A DNA stretch of 64,000 nt from Streptomyces dysideae. GTDB lineage: Bacteria > Actinomycetota > Actinomycetes > Streptomycetales > Streptomycetaceae. The notes under the pieces were generated by a model. The model did no database searches and was not told where the DNA came from. It saw only the letters and a list, made by a program, of their open reading frames with translations. The position numbers were made by a program, and so were the translations under genes. How positions within the stretch are numbered: position 1 is the first letter of the stretch; each line of letters starts with the position of its first letter. The stretch covers positions 140,115 to 204,114 of the forward strand of contig NZ_KQ949085.1 of assembly GCF_001514305.1 (NCBI RefSeq), given 5' to 3'. Below, in pieces: positions 8,208 to 16,410 of this stretch.

Positions 8208-9148
8208 CCCAAGCGCCCCGCATGCTGCTCGTGCTCAGCGAGAACTGGACGCTGACCGGCGGCCGGGCCGATCTGCCCCTGGCCGTACGGTGGGCCCGCG
8301 AGGCCGAGGCCGCGGGGTTCGACTCGGTCATGGTCAGCGAACACATCGTGCTCGGCCCCGACGCCGCCGCCGACGGCATCATGGGCAACCCCCGCGACTA
8401 CGCCCTCCCGGGCAACCAGGACCCGTACACCCCCTGGCCCAACTCCCTGCTCCTGCTCGCCGCCATCGCCTCCGTCACCGAACGCCTGCGCCTGGCCGCC
8501 GCGGCCGTCCTCGCACCGCTGCGCCATCCGCTGCTGATGGCACGGGAGCTGGGCACCCTCGACCTGATCAGCGAGGGGCGGCTGCTGGTCCAGCCGACGG
8601 TCAGCTGGAGCAAGGACGAGTACGACGCCCTGGGCGTGCCCTTCGCCAAACGGGGACGGCTGCTCGACGAACACCTGGAGGTCTGGGCCAAGGCCTGGGG
8701 ACCGTCACCGATTTCGCACGACAGCGACCACTACCCCTTCCGGGACGTCTACTTCGAGCCCAAGGCATACCGCCCGGAGGGTCCGCGGCTCTGGTTCGGC
8801 GGGCAGCGCCTGCACGGCCCGGTGCTGCGCCGACTGGTGCGGTACGGCCACGGCTTCCATCCGCTGGGCCGGCCGGCACCGGACGACATGCAGCTCCTCA
8901 AGGACGCCATGACCACGGCCGGCCGGGACGTCGCAGACCTGGAGATGATCGGCGGCACCCAGGCCCACTTCCCCGACGACCACTCCACGGCGGACCTCGG
9001 CGCCGCCCTCGCATCGATCCCGGAGCAGCTGGAGCAGGGCTTCACGACGTTCTGCGTCAAACCCAACCAGTTCATCGACGACCCGGACGGCGTCGGCGCG
9101 TTCTGCCGCGAGGTCATGCGGCGGGTGGAGGCGCTGACGGCGGCGTAG
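8204..9148 (+). CDS. LLM-class flavin-dependent oxidoreductase
   Basis: A 314-residue TIM-barrel of the luciferase-like monooxygenase / F420-dependent reductase superfamily. Recognisable pieces are the N-terminal strand and helix (ADLPLAVRWAREAEAAGFDS), VMVSEHIV, TERLRLAAAAVLAPLRHP (the cofactor-binding strand), LDLISEGRLLVQPTVSW, and GPRLWFGGQ. Sequence alone cannot tell whether FMN or F420 is used; many actinobacterial members with this N-terminus use F420. The start at 8204 overlaps the regulator stop. It probably oxidises or reduces the compound handled by the neighbouring transporter and amidohydrolase. Confidence 0.85.
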   Translation: MTQAPRMLLVLSENWTLTGGRADLPLAVRWAREAEAAGFDSVMVSEHIVLGPDAAADGIMGNPRDYALPGNQDPYTPWPNSLLLLAAIASVTERLRLAAAAVLAPLRHPLLMARELGTLDLISEGRLLVQPTVSWSKDEYDALGVPFAKRGRLLDEHLEVWAKAWGPSPISHDSDHYPFRDVYFEPKAYRPEGPRLWFGGQRLHGPVLRRLVRYGHGFHPLGRPAPDDMQLLKDAMTTAGRDVADLEMIGGTQAHFPDDHSTADLGAALASIPEQLEQGFTTFCVKPNQFIDDPDGVGAFCREVMRRVEALTAA

Positions 9149-9166
9149 GCCTCGTCGGCGCCGGCG

Positions 9167-10171
9167 TCACACGGCGTCGAGGAAGTCGCTCAGCGCCATG
9201 AGGCGTGACGGGTGCTGGAGCTTGGACATCGTCTTCGCCTCGATCTGTCGGATCCGCTCGCGCGTCACCCCGTACACCTGGCCGATCTCCTCCAGGGTCT
9301 TCGGCCCGCCGCCGACGAGGCCGTAGCGCAGGGCGATGATCCCGGCCTCCCGTGCGGTCAGGCCGGCGAGGAGGGTGCGGAGCGTGTCCTGGAGCAGCGC
9401 GAACGTGACCATGTCCCAGGGCGAGACACTGTCGACGTCCTCGATGAGGTCGCCGAACTCGGTGCCGCTCTCGTCACCGAGGGACGTGTGCAGGGAGACG
9501 GGTTCCTTGGCGTAGGCGTCGAGTTCGGCCAGTCTCTCCACGGTGATGCCGATCTTTTCCGCAAGCTCCTGGGGTGTGGGTTCGACCCCGAGATCCTGGA
9601 TGATCTCGCGCCGGGTCCTGGCCACCCGGTTGATGATCTCCACCGTGTGGACGGGGATCCGGATGGTCCGGCTCTGGTCGGCCAGGGCCCGCGAGATCGA
9701 CTGGCGGATCCACCAGGTCGCGTACGTGGAGAACTTGAATCCCTTTGTGTAGTCGAATTTCTCCACGGCCCGGATGAGCCCGGTGTTGCCCTCCTGGATC
9801 AGGTCCAGGAACAGCAGTCCGTGGCCGGTGTACCGCTTGGCGATGGAGACGACCAGCCGGAGGTTCGCCTCGACGAGATGGGCCTTCGCGCGTCCCCCGT
9901 CCTCGGCGAGAAGCCGGAGCTCGCGCTGGAACTCCGGTGCCAGGTCCGGCTCCTCCGCCAGCCGGTGCTCGGCGAAGAGGCCCGCCTCGATCCGCTTCGC
10001 GAGCTCCACCTCCTGCGCCGCGTCGAGGAGCTGGACCCGGGCGATGAGCCGCAGATAGTCGCGCACCTGGTCGACGGAGCCGCCCTCGGTGGTGAGCCGG
10101 GCCCTGGGCGCGTCCCTCTCGTCCTCCGCCACCAGGAACTCCTCCTGCTCCCGCACGAGTTCCTCCGTCAT
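9167..10171 (-). CDS. RNA polymerase sigma factor, sigma-70 group 2 (HrdB/SigB-like)
   Basis: A 334-residue sigma factor with region 1.2 (VRDYLRLIARVQLLDAAQEV), region 2 (NLRLVVSIAKRY, LDLIQEGNTGLIRAVEKFDY, FSTYATWWIRQSISRA), region 3 and region 4 (VYGVTRERIRQIEAKTMSKL). It lacks the long acidic N-terminus of the principal sigma factor HrdB, which places it in group 2. Region 4 is nearly HrdB-like, so its promoters should overlap those of HrdB. Its ATG overlaps the stop of the upstream uvrA-like remnant by 4 nt, so translation may be coupled to a broken gene. It converges with the LLM gene, leaving 18 nt between stops. Confidence 0.93.
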   Translation of the reverse strand: MTEELVREQEEFLVAEDERDAPRARLTTEGGSVDQVRDYLRLIARVQLLDAAQEVELAKRIEAGLFAEHRLAEEPDLAPEFQRELRLLAEDGGRAKAHLVEANLRLVVSIAKRYTGHGLLFLDLIQEGNTGLIRAVEKFDYTKGFKFSTYATWWIRQSISRALADQSRTIRIPVHTVEIINRVARTRREIIQDLGVEPTPQELAEKIGITVERLAELDAYAKEPVSLHTSLGDESGTEFGDLIEDVDSVSPWDMVTFALLQDTLRTLLAGLTAREAGIIALRYGLVGGGPKTLEEIGQVYGVTRERIRQIEAKTMSKLQHPSRLMALSDFLDAV

Positions 10172-10905
10172 GCCCGCCCCACCTCCAGCAGGCCCCGCAG
10201 AAACTGCCCGGTGTACGAGTCAGGTTGGGCCGCCACCTGCTCGGGAGTGCCCTGTGCGACGACCGTGCCGCCGCGGTGGCCGCCCTCCGGCCCCATGTCG
10301 ATCAGCCAGTCGGCGGTCTTGATCACGTCGAGGTTGTGCTCGATCGCGACGACCGTGTTGCCGGCCTCGACGAGCCGGTGCAGGACCTCCAGCAGCTTGC
10401 GGACATCGTCGACGTGCAGGCCCGTCGTCGGTTCGTCGAGCACGTACAGGGTGCGCCCTCGGCCACGGCGCTGCAACTCGGCGGCGAGCTTGACACGCTG
10501 CGCCTCACCGCCGGACCGGGTGGTGGCCGCCTGGCCGAGCCGCACACAGCCGAGCCCGACGTCCCGCAGGACGCGCAGATGGCGGCCGATGACCTGGTGT
10601 CCGTCGAAGCAGTCCAGGCCCTCGTCGACCGTCATGGCCAGCACGTCGGCGGTGGACCGCCCCTTGTAGTGCACCTCCAGCGTCTCCCGGTTGTACTGGG
10701 CGCCCTCGCACACCTCGCACGGCACCTACACGTCCGGCAGGAAGTTCATCTCGACCTTGAGGGTGCCGTCGCCGTAGCGGTGCTCGCAGCGGCCGCCCTT
10801 GACGTTGAAGGAGAACCGTCCCGGCCGGTAGCCGCGCACCTTCGCCTCCGGGGTCTGCGCGAACAGCTTGCGCAGATGGTCGAAGAGCCCTGTCTGGGCA
10901 ACTCG
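10168..10905 (-). pseudogene. 3' remnant of a uvrA-like excinuclease gene with an in-frame stop
   Basis: The reverse strand encodes the last quarter of a UvrA-type ATPase: GLFDHLRKLFAQTPEAKVRG, PGRFSFNVKGGRCE, EMNFLPDV, CEVC, SGGEAQRVKLAAEL, LYVLDEPTTGLH and AIEHNLDVIKTADW. Homology begins abruptly near 10905. The codon that is Tyr in UvrA (LPDVYVPCEVC) is TAG here, splitting the frame at 10726-10728. The zinc module is also damaged: CEAC has become CEHR, while the following CEVC is intact. The truncation, stop and lost Cys together indicate a pseudogene. The last 185 codons could still be translated as a small ATPase fragment feeding the coupled sigma gene. Confidence 0.85.
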
Positions 10906-10935
10906 ACCTGTTATCAACATTCTCGGCGGCCGCAT

Positions 10936-11542
10936 TCATTGCCCACACGGCACCTCTGGGTGTCAAGGGCGTAGTTCGGATTTACGCGGTCCTCATCGCG
11001 GTGCGAGTGCGGCGAAGGCCTCGTCCGCCACAGGTCGGCCACGAGCGATGGCATGATCACGTCACCCCCGTGAAACCAGCCACGAGGGGTTGTGTACGAC
11101 TCGGGGAGATCGCACGGACGTGCGACAGGGCGCTCAATGGGGGTAAGGGGTTTCCGTCGTGAGCCGGGGCCGGTGCGCCCCTGCGCGATCGCACTCCCTG
11201 TGGAGAACCTGTGAACCACATGGCCGGGGCGCGCAGGTGGGGTGTGCGGATGCCGCGAGGGCGCCTTCACCAAACCCCCTCCCCGGGTGGCCTGAAGGTG
11301 CCTTGTTGCGTCAACTGCGTACACCTCAAGGTGGGTTGAGCACTTGAGCATCAGGAGTCACAAGCGCGCTGCTTGACCCGGGCGACCGAACAGCCCGGGG
11401 CGATGACGGGGGACTTGATGTGGTGCGCACGGCCGCCGTCGACCGACGTGTGTGGCCTGTTCGCGCACCGCTCCGGAGTGTGTCCCTCCGCCATCTCTTG
11501 GTGCCTTCATCCCGGTGCCCGAGACAGGGATAAGGAGGGGGA
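10936..11542. other. Long non-coding stretch upstream of the injection-system operon
   Basis: About 600 bp separate the uvrA remnant from the sheath gene. No convincing gene is seen: a 145-codon reverse frame here has no recognisable motif and atypical composition. The stretch ends in a very strong ribosome binding site (AAGGAGGGG, 11532-11540). It contains a small inverted repeat CTCAA-GGTGGG-TTGAG (11326-11341) and a 7-bp stem-loop at 11377-11399. It presumably holds the CIS operon promoter; I could not assign convincing -35/-10 boxes. Confidence 0.5.
11377..11399 (+). promoter_or_regulatory. Stem-loop in the CIS operon leader
   Basis: CCCGGGC (11377-11383) and GCCCGGG (11393-11399) form a perfect 7-bp stem with a 9-nt loop, about 145 nt upstream of the sheath start. 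A TTGACC hexamer overlaps its left edge (11373-11378) without a matching -10. It could be an operator or a weak attenuator. Confidence 0.3.
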
Positions 11543-13408
11543 ATGCCGATGAGCGCGGTGAGCGCCACCAAGCCGACGTATCCCGGCGTCTACGTCGAAG
11601 AGCTTCCCAGCAGCACCCGCACGATCTCGACCCTGACCACATCCGTGACCGCCTTTGTGGGTCACACCCGGCGGGGTCCGCTGAACGAGCCGGTGCGTGT
11701 CACCAGCTTCACGGAGTTCGAACGCCGCTTCGGCGGCCTGAGCGCGCAGAGCGCCGTCGGCTACGCGGTCCACCAGTTCTTCGGCAACGGCGGCACCGTC
11801 GCCGTGATCGTCCGCGTCGCCAAGGCCGGCAGCGGCAAGGCCGCCTGCGTGACGCTGGAGTCCACCGAGGGCCACAGTGAGAGCGGCGCCCTCGAGGTGC
11901 ACGCCAAGGAGCCCGGCGTATGGGGCAACGGCCTGCGCGTCGCCGTCGACCACGACACGCCGAACCCCGACGAAACCTTCAACCTGCGTGTCTACGACGC
12001 CAAGGGCGAAGCCCGGGAGAGCTTCACCGGCCTGTCCATGGACGCCTCGCACGGCCGCTACGCGCAGACCGTGATCAACGCGGGCTCCCGGCTCATCCGC
12101 GTCGAGGTCGTCGGCGAGGGCCGCCCCGACCCGTCCGGCACCGTCTCCAAGCCGTTCGGCGACGAACTGCCCGACCTGGCCGTCGACCTGACCGTCAAGA
12201 TCGGTGAGGTGGAGCGCGAGTTCACGCTCTACGACCCCGACTGCGACGGCGAAGCCCCGTGCAGTGTGGCCGAGTTGGCGCTGCTCCTGGAGCGCAAGCT
12301 GCGCGCCCTGCCCGACGCGCCCGGCAAGCACGCCTTCGCGGGCGCCGAGGTCACCGCCTTCGGCCGGCGCATCCAGGTCGTCGCCGGCTCCACCGACCCC
12401 GAGGACGTCGTCCGCTTCCTCGGCGAGTGCGCCAACGACCTCGGTCTGGAAGCCTCCGTCAACCCGCCGGTGTTCCCACTGGCGGGCGGCGAGGACGGCG
12501 AGGCTCCGGGTCCCCGCGACCTCATCGGTTCCGAGGCCGGCAAGACCGGCATCCAGGCGCTGCGCGGCGTAGCCGACGTCAACCTCCTCGCGCTGCCCGA
12601 ACTCGCCGCGTACGAGAAGACCGAGGACCTGCTCACGGTCGTCTCGGCCGCCCAGCGGCTGTGTGCGGAGCGGCGCATCTTCCTGCTGGTCGACGCGCCC
12701 AGCACCTGGGTCAGCGTCGACACGGCCCGCGCCGGGCTCGCCGCCTTCGACGCCGTCCGCGGCAACCACGCCGGCCTGTACTTCCCGCACCTCCAACTCA
12801 CCGACCCGCTCACCGGACGGCTGCGCTCCTTCCCGCCGTCCGGCGTGGTCGCGGGCGTCATCGCCCGTACGGACTCCGAGCGCGGCGTGTGGAAGGCGCC
12901 GGCCGGGACCGAGGCGCGGCTCGCGGGCGTGCACTCGCTCACGGTCAACCTCACGGACCGCGAGACCGGCCTGCTCAACCCGCTCGGCGTCAACTGCCTG
13001 CGCACCTTCCCGGTGACCGGCCCGGTCGTCTGGGGCGCACGCACGCTGGAGGGCTCCGACGCCCTCGACAGCGAGTGGAAGTACGTGCCGGTGCGACGCC
13101 TCGCGCTGCATGTGGAGGAGAGCCTCCAACGGGGCCTGCAGTGGGTCGTGTTCGAGCCCAACGACGAGAACCTGTGGCAGCAGATCCGGCTCGCCGCCTC
13201 CTCGTACCTGCACACCCTCTTCCGCCAGGGCGCCTTCAAGGGTGGCACCCCGCGCGAGGCGTACTTCGTCAAGTGCGACAGCGACACGACCACCGCCGAG
13301 GACATCGAGAACGGCATCGTCAACGTCCTCGTCGGCATCGCACCGGTCCGGCCGGCGGAGTTCGTGATCGTCAAAATCCAGCAGACGTCCGGGCAGTTCG
13401 CGCTCTAG
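11543..13408 (+). CDS. CIS contractile sheath protein (gp18 / Afp2-4-like)
   Basis: A 621-residue tail-sheath protein. The N-terminus PTYPGVYVEELPSS is the classic sheath start, followed by TSVTAFVGHT and the conserved first domain. The C-terminal half has the typical WGARTL, YVPVRRLALHVEESL and VFEPNDENLW segments and ends with KIQQTSGQF, part of the C-terminal strand exchanged between subunits. There is one sheath gene, where Afp/PVC clusters have three. It opens the operon behind AAGGAGGGG. The ATG at 11543 lies only 3-5 nt from that site; a second ATG at 11549 (MSAVSATKP) has about 10 nt spacing and may be the true start. Confidence 0.95.
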   Translation: MPMSAVSATKPTYPGVYVEELPSSTRTISTLTTSVTAFVGHTRRGPLNEPVRVTSFTEFERRFGGLSAQSAVGYAVHQFFGNGGTVAVIVRVAKAGSGKAACVTLESTEGHSESGALEVHAKEPGVWGNGLRVAVDHDTPNPDETFNLRVYDAKGEARESFTGLSMDASHGRYAQTVINAGSRLIRVEVVGEGRPDPSGTVSKPFGDELPDLAVDLTVKIGEVEREFTLYDPDCDGEAPCSVAELALLLERKLRALPDAPGKHAFAGAEVTAFGRRIQVVAGSTDPEDVVRFLGECANDLGLEASVNPPVFPLAGGEDGEAPGPRDLIGSEAGKTGIQALRGVADVNLLALPELAAYEKTEDLLTVVSAAQRLCAERRIFLLVDAPSTWVSVDTARAGLAAFDAVRGNHAGLYFPHLQLTDPLTGRLRSFPPSGVVAGVIARTDSERGVWKAPAGTEARLAGVHSLTVNLTDRETGLLNPLGVNCLRTFPVTGPVVWGARTLEGSDALDSEWKYVPVRRLALHVEESLQRGLQWVVFEPNDENLWQQIRLAASSYLHTLFRQGAFKGGTPREAYFVKCDSDTTTAEDIENGIVNVLVGIAPVRPAEFVIVKIQQTSGQFAL

Positions 13409-13440
13409 GCGCCGGAATCGTGGAGAACTGAAGGAATCCG

Positions 13441-13965
13441 ATGGCTGAGTTCACGGTCAACGCGCATCGCTTCGACCCGTACAAGAACTTCAAGTTCCTG
13501 GTCCTGTGGGACGGTCGTACGGTCGCCGGCATCAGCAAGGTCAGTCCGCTGAAGCGGACGACGGAAGTGGTAAAGCACCGGCACGGAGGTGACCCGTCGT
13601 CTCCGCGCAAGTCCCCCGGACGCTCCGAGTTCGAGGGCATCACCCTGGAGCGCGGGGTCACCCACGACCCCGAGTTCGACCGCTGGGCCAACAAGGTCTG
13701 GCAGGTCGGCGCGGGCCTCGGCTCCGAGGTGTCCCTCGCGGACTTCCGCAAGGACATCGTCATCCAGGTCCTCAACGAGGCCGGCCAGGTCGCCGTCTCG
13801 CACAAGCTGTACCGAACCTGGCCCAGCGAGTACCAGGTCCTCGGCGAGCTGGACGCCAACGCCAACGCGGTGGCCATCCAGTCGCTGAAGCTCGAGTGCG
13901 AGGGCTGGGAGCGGGACTACGAGGTGCCCGAGCCGGAGGAGCCGTCGTTCCTCAACCCCGCGTGA
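13441..13965 (+). CDS. CIS inner tube protein (gp19 / Afp1-Afp5-like)
   Basis: A 174-residue phage tail-tube family protein (T4_gp19-like). FDPYKNFKFLVLWDGRTVAG, then GDPSSPRKSPG, FEGITLERGVTHD, and AVAIQSLKLECEGWERD are the standard blocks of CIS Hcp-like tube subunits. The subunits stack as hexameric rings inside the sheath. It lies 32 nt after the sheath gene with a GAAGGA ribosome site. It is the only canonical tube gene in the cluster, where Afp/PVC systems have two variants, so the baseplate-proximal ring must be this same protein or the CIS_tube-type protein encoded at 26181. Confidence 0.93.
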   Translation: MAEFTVNAHRFDPYKNFKFLVLWDGRTVAGISKVSPLKRTTEVVKHRHGGDPSSPRKSPGRSEFEGITLERGVTHDPEFDRWANKVWQVGAGLGSEVSLADFRKDIVIQVLNEAGQVAVSHKLYRTWPSEYQVLGELDANANAVAIQSLKLECEGWERDYEVPEPEEPSFLNPA

Positions 13966-13997
13966 GGTGACGGCGGTTACGGGAATCGGGGGAGGAC

Positions 13998-14726
13998 ATG
14001 GGGAACACCGGGGCGGCTGATCTGCTGGCCACCTGGGAGGCGGGGCTCGCCGAGGCGTCGGTCGGGCGTGCCCTGCTGCTGCACCGCACCGCACGGCCGG
14101 ACCTCGACGCCGCGAACCTGCCGGTCCTGCCGGTGGGGGAGCGGGAGGCCGACCTGTTCGCGCTGCGCCGGGCCCTGTTCGGGGAGCGGATGCAGGTGCG
14201 GATGGAGTGCTCGGCGTGCGGGGCGGACATGGAGTTCGACCTGGACGCCGGGGAGTTCGCGCGTTCGCTGGGCGGGACGTCGAGGTCCGTCGTACGGGTC
14301 GAACAGGACGGCTGGGCGGTCGAGTTCCGGCTGCCCGGGGTCGCCGACCTGACGGCGGCGGCCCGGGCCGTGGATCCGCGTATGGCGCTGCTCACGCGGT
14401 GCCTGGTCTCGGCGGTGCGGGACGGCGCGGACGTGGGGGCTGGAGATCTGCCCGTGCCCGTGCAGCGCCGGATCGCGGAGGCGGTCGAGGCCGCCGACCC
14501 GGGCGCCGACCTGACACTCAACGTCAGCTGCCCCGAGTGCGGGCAGGGCACCCGGGCCGAGCTCGACATCGCCTCCTACCTGTGGACCGAACTGGACGCC
14601 TGGGCACGGGACGTGCTCCTCGACGTCCACCTGCTCGCCACCGCCTACGGCTGGACCGAGCCGGAGATCCTGGCGCTCAGCCCGCTGCGGCGCCGCTACT
14701 ACCTGGAGCTGTGTGCGGATGTCTGA
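13998..14726 (+). CDS. T4-baseplate-like hub assembly protein with two CxxC pairs
   Basis: A 242-residue protein resembling the T4_baseplate family (gp26-like) found next to tube genes in CIS and phage tail clusters. It has two zinc-ribbon-like pairs, CSACGADMEFD (about residues 73-83) and CPECGQGTRAELD (about residues 178-190), each in a domain that reads X-C-x2-C followed by beta strands. The C-terminus is YYLELCADV. It probably folds as two related domains and helps assemble hub or tube initiation. It overlaps the next gene by 8 nt. Function is inferred from position and the paired CxxC pattern. Confidence 0.65.
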   Translation: MGNTGAADLLATWEAGLAEASVGRALLLHRTARPDLDAANLPVLPVGEREADLFALRRALFGERMQVRMECSACGADMEFDLDAGEFARSLGGTSRSVVRVEQDGWAVEFRLPGVADLTAAARAVDPRMALLTRCLVSAVRDGADVGAGDLPVPVQRRIAEAVEAADPGADLTLNVSCPECGQGTRAELDIASYLWTELDAWARDVLLDVHLLATAYGWTEPEILALSPLRRRYYLELCADV

Positions 14727-15468
14727 CGCCGACGGGGCGCCGGTTCCCGACTTCCTCGACCGGCTGATCGCCCGGCACGCCCCGGTCGCGGCCGTCCCGC
14801 GCCCGGGTGTGGCGCGGGTACGGCCCCGGCTGCCCGGCCCGTTCGAGCGGGTCGAGGCGGTACGGGGCACGGCACCGGAGGCGGACGACGGGTCCGGCCT
14901 GCTGTGGCCCTCGGCCACGCCGTCCGCCGACGCACAGCGGGACGTACCGCGTCCGGCGGCGGAGGTGCGGCTGCGTACGGAACGGGAGCGGACCGTCGTA
15001 CGTACCGAACGCGCCCCGACGGACGGGGACTTGACACCGCGACCCGCGGTACGGGCCGTGCCCGAGACGCCGCTGCTGCGTCCCGTGGCACCGGTCGCGC
15101 CGGGGCCCCGGCCCGCACCCGACGCCGCCCGGCGCGGCGCGGTCCCGCGGCGGCCGGAGCACGGCTCCACCCAGACCGCGGCGTCCGTACCCACCCCCCC
15201 GGGTGCGGACGCCGCTTCCCCCACCGTGTCCACCCCCCTGCGGCCCAGCGCCGCGGACACGGCGGCGGCACGCGACGCCGTACGGCAGGCCGCGGCCCGG
15301 CGGCCCGGGCGGGCGCCCGAACAGGTGGTGCAGGTGCAGATCGGGCGGCTGGAGGTGACGGCCGGACCGGCACCGTCCGGCGGCGGCACCCGGCAGCGGA
15401 CCCCCGAACGCGGCCGTCAGGGCGCGACGTTGAGCCTCGCGGACTATCTGGCGCGCGGGCGGGAGTGA
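14719..15468 (+). CDS. Proline/arginine-rich CIS-operon protein, function unknown
   Basis: A 249-residue protein. The N-terminus (FLDRLIARHAPV) and C-terminus (QVVQVQIGRLEVTAG, then LSLADYLARG) look structured. The middle 150 residues are Pro/Ala/Arg-rich and probably disordered. A similar strand-plus-SLADYL C-terminus is found in small proteins at this position in other CIS and phage-tail operons, so the ends are probably the functional parts, joined by a linker. The ATG at 14719 has GGAG 10 nt upstream; an in-frame GTG at 14713 is also possible. I do not recognise a named family. Confidence 0.6.
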   Translation: MSDADGAPVPDFLDRLIARHAPVAAVPRPGVARVRPRLPGPFERVEAVRGTAPEADDGSGLLWPSATPSADAQRDVPRPAAEVRLRTERERTVVRTERAPTDGDLTPRPAVRAVPETPLLRPVAPVAPGPRPAPDAARRGAVPRRPEHGSTQTAASVPTPPGADAASPTVSTPLRPSAADTAAARDAVRQAAARRPGRAPEQVVQVQIGRLEVTAGPAPSGGGTRQRTPERGRQGATLSLADYLARGRE

Positions 15469-15510
15469 CATGCGGCACGAGACACCCAGAGGAACCGAGG
15501 AACGGACGTC

Positions 15511-16404
15511 ATGAGCAACGCACTCGCCATCGCGCATGTCACCCAGGCCCTCGCCCTGCTGATCGAGTCCAACCTGGGGCCGGAGTTCGGCGAGGCCGTC
15601 AAGGTGGAGCCGCGCAAGCCGCCCGCCGAACCGCCCGCCGAGCCGACCATCTCCGTGTTCCTGTACCAGGTCACGCCCAACACCTCGCAGCGCAACAACG
15701 ACCTGCCGACCCGCGCACCCGACGGCCGGCTGATCAAGCGGCCCGCCGCCGCGCTGGACCTGCACTACCTGATCAGCGCCTACGGCGAGGAGACGGAACT
15801 GGTCGGACAACGGCTCATCGGCGCCGTGGTGCGCGCCCTGCACGAGATACCGGTCCTGCCCAAGGACGTCATCGAACAGGCCGGTGAGCGCCCGTATCTG
15901 ACGGGCAGTGACCTCGTCGAGGCGGTGCAGCGGGTGCGCTTCACGCCGATGGTGATGGACATCGACGAGACGTCGAAGCTGTGGGGGATGCTCCACCAGA
16001 CGCCGTACTCGCTGTCGGTGGTCTACCAGGCGTCCCTGCTCTTCATCGACGGCCGGGAGACCCCGGTGCCGGCGAAGCCGGTGGAGCGGCCGGAGGTACG
16101 GGTGCTGCCCTTCGGGGCGGAGGGGGCGCCGGTCCCTTCGGGGGCGGAACCGGCTGGCGTGCCGTCAACTGACGGACCCGCCACCGTTGTTGTGGAGGCG
16201 GAGACCGAGGATCCCGGCCCGACAGGTCCCAAGAAGGCCGTAAAAGCCCCTGCGAAGGCGCCCACCAAGACGGTCGCCAAGAGCCCCGCCAAGAAGGCAC
16301 CCGCCAAGGCGTCGGCACGCGGCCGCAAGACGGCGCAGCCGGGCAGGCCGACGAGGGCGCGGGGCACGGAGACGGGCGGCGGATCCGAAACCACGGAGAA
16401 CTGA
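15511..16404 (+). CDS. CIS tube-terminating cap protein (Pvc16/Afp16-like, DUF4255) with histone-H1-like tail
   Basis: The first ~190 residues are the Pvc16_N/DUF4255 domain: NALAIAHVTQALALLIES, PTISVFLYQVTPN, LDLHYLISAYGEE and YSLSVVYQASLLFID. In Afp/PVC this protein caps the end of tube and sheath distal to the baseplate. The last ~100 residues are unusual. After an acidic Pro-rich segment, a Lys/Ala/Pro tail (KKAVKAPAKAPTKTVAKSP and KKAPAKASARGRKT) resembles histone H1 or Streptomyces H1-like proteins. Such a tail could bind nucleic acid or an acidic partner. It sits directly upstream of the ATPase gene, as in other CIS. Confidence 0.85.
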   Translation: MSNALAIAHVTQALALLIESNLGPEFGEAVKVEPRKPPAEPPAEPTISVFLYQVTPNTSQRNNDLPTRAPDGRLIKRPAAALDLHYLISAYGEETELVGQRLIGAVVRALHEIPVLPKDVIEQAGERPYLTGSDLVEAVQRVRFTPMVMDIDETSKLWGMLHQTPYSLSVVYQASLLFIDGRETPVPAKPVERPEVRVLPFGAEGAPVPSGAEPAGVPSTDGPATVVVEAETEDPGPTGPKKAVKAPAKAPTKTVAKSPAKKAPAKASARGRKTAQPGRPTRARGTETGGGSETTEN

Positions 16405-16410
16405 GACGAC

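Noticed and set aside
10914..11351. 145-codon reverse-strand frame in the CIS leader
   Set aside because: No motif, no ribosome site, uneven composition and overlap with the broken uvrA start region.
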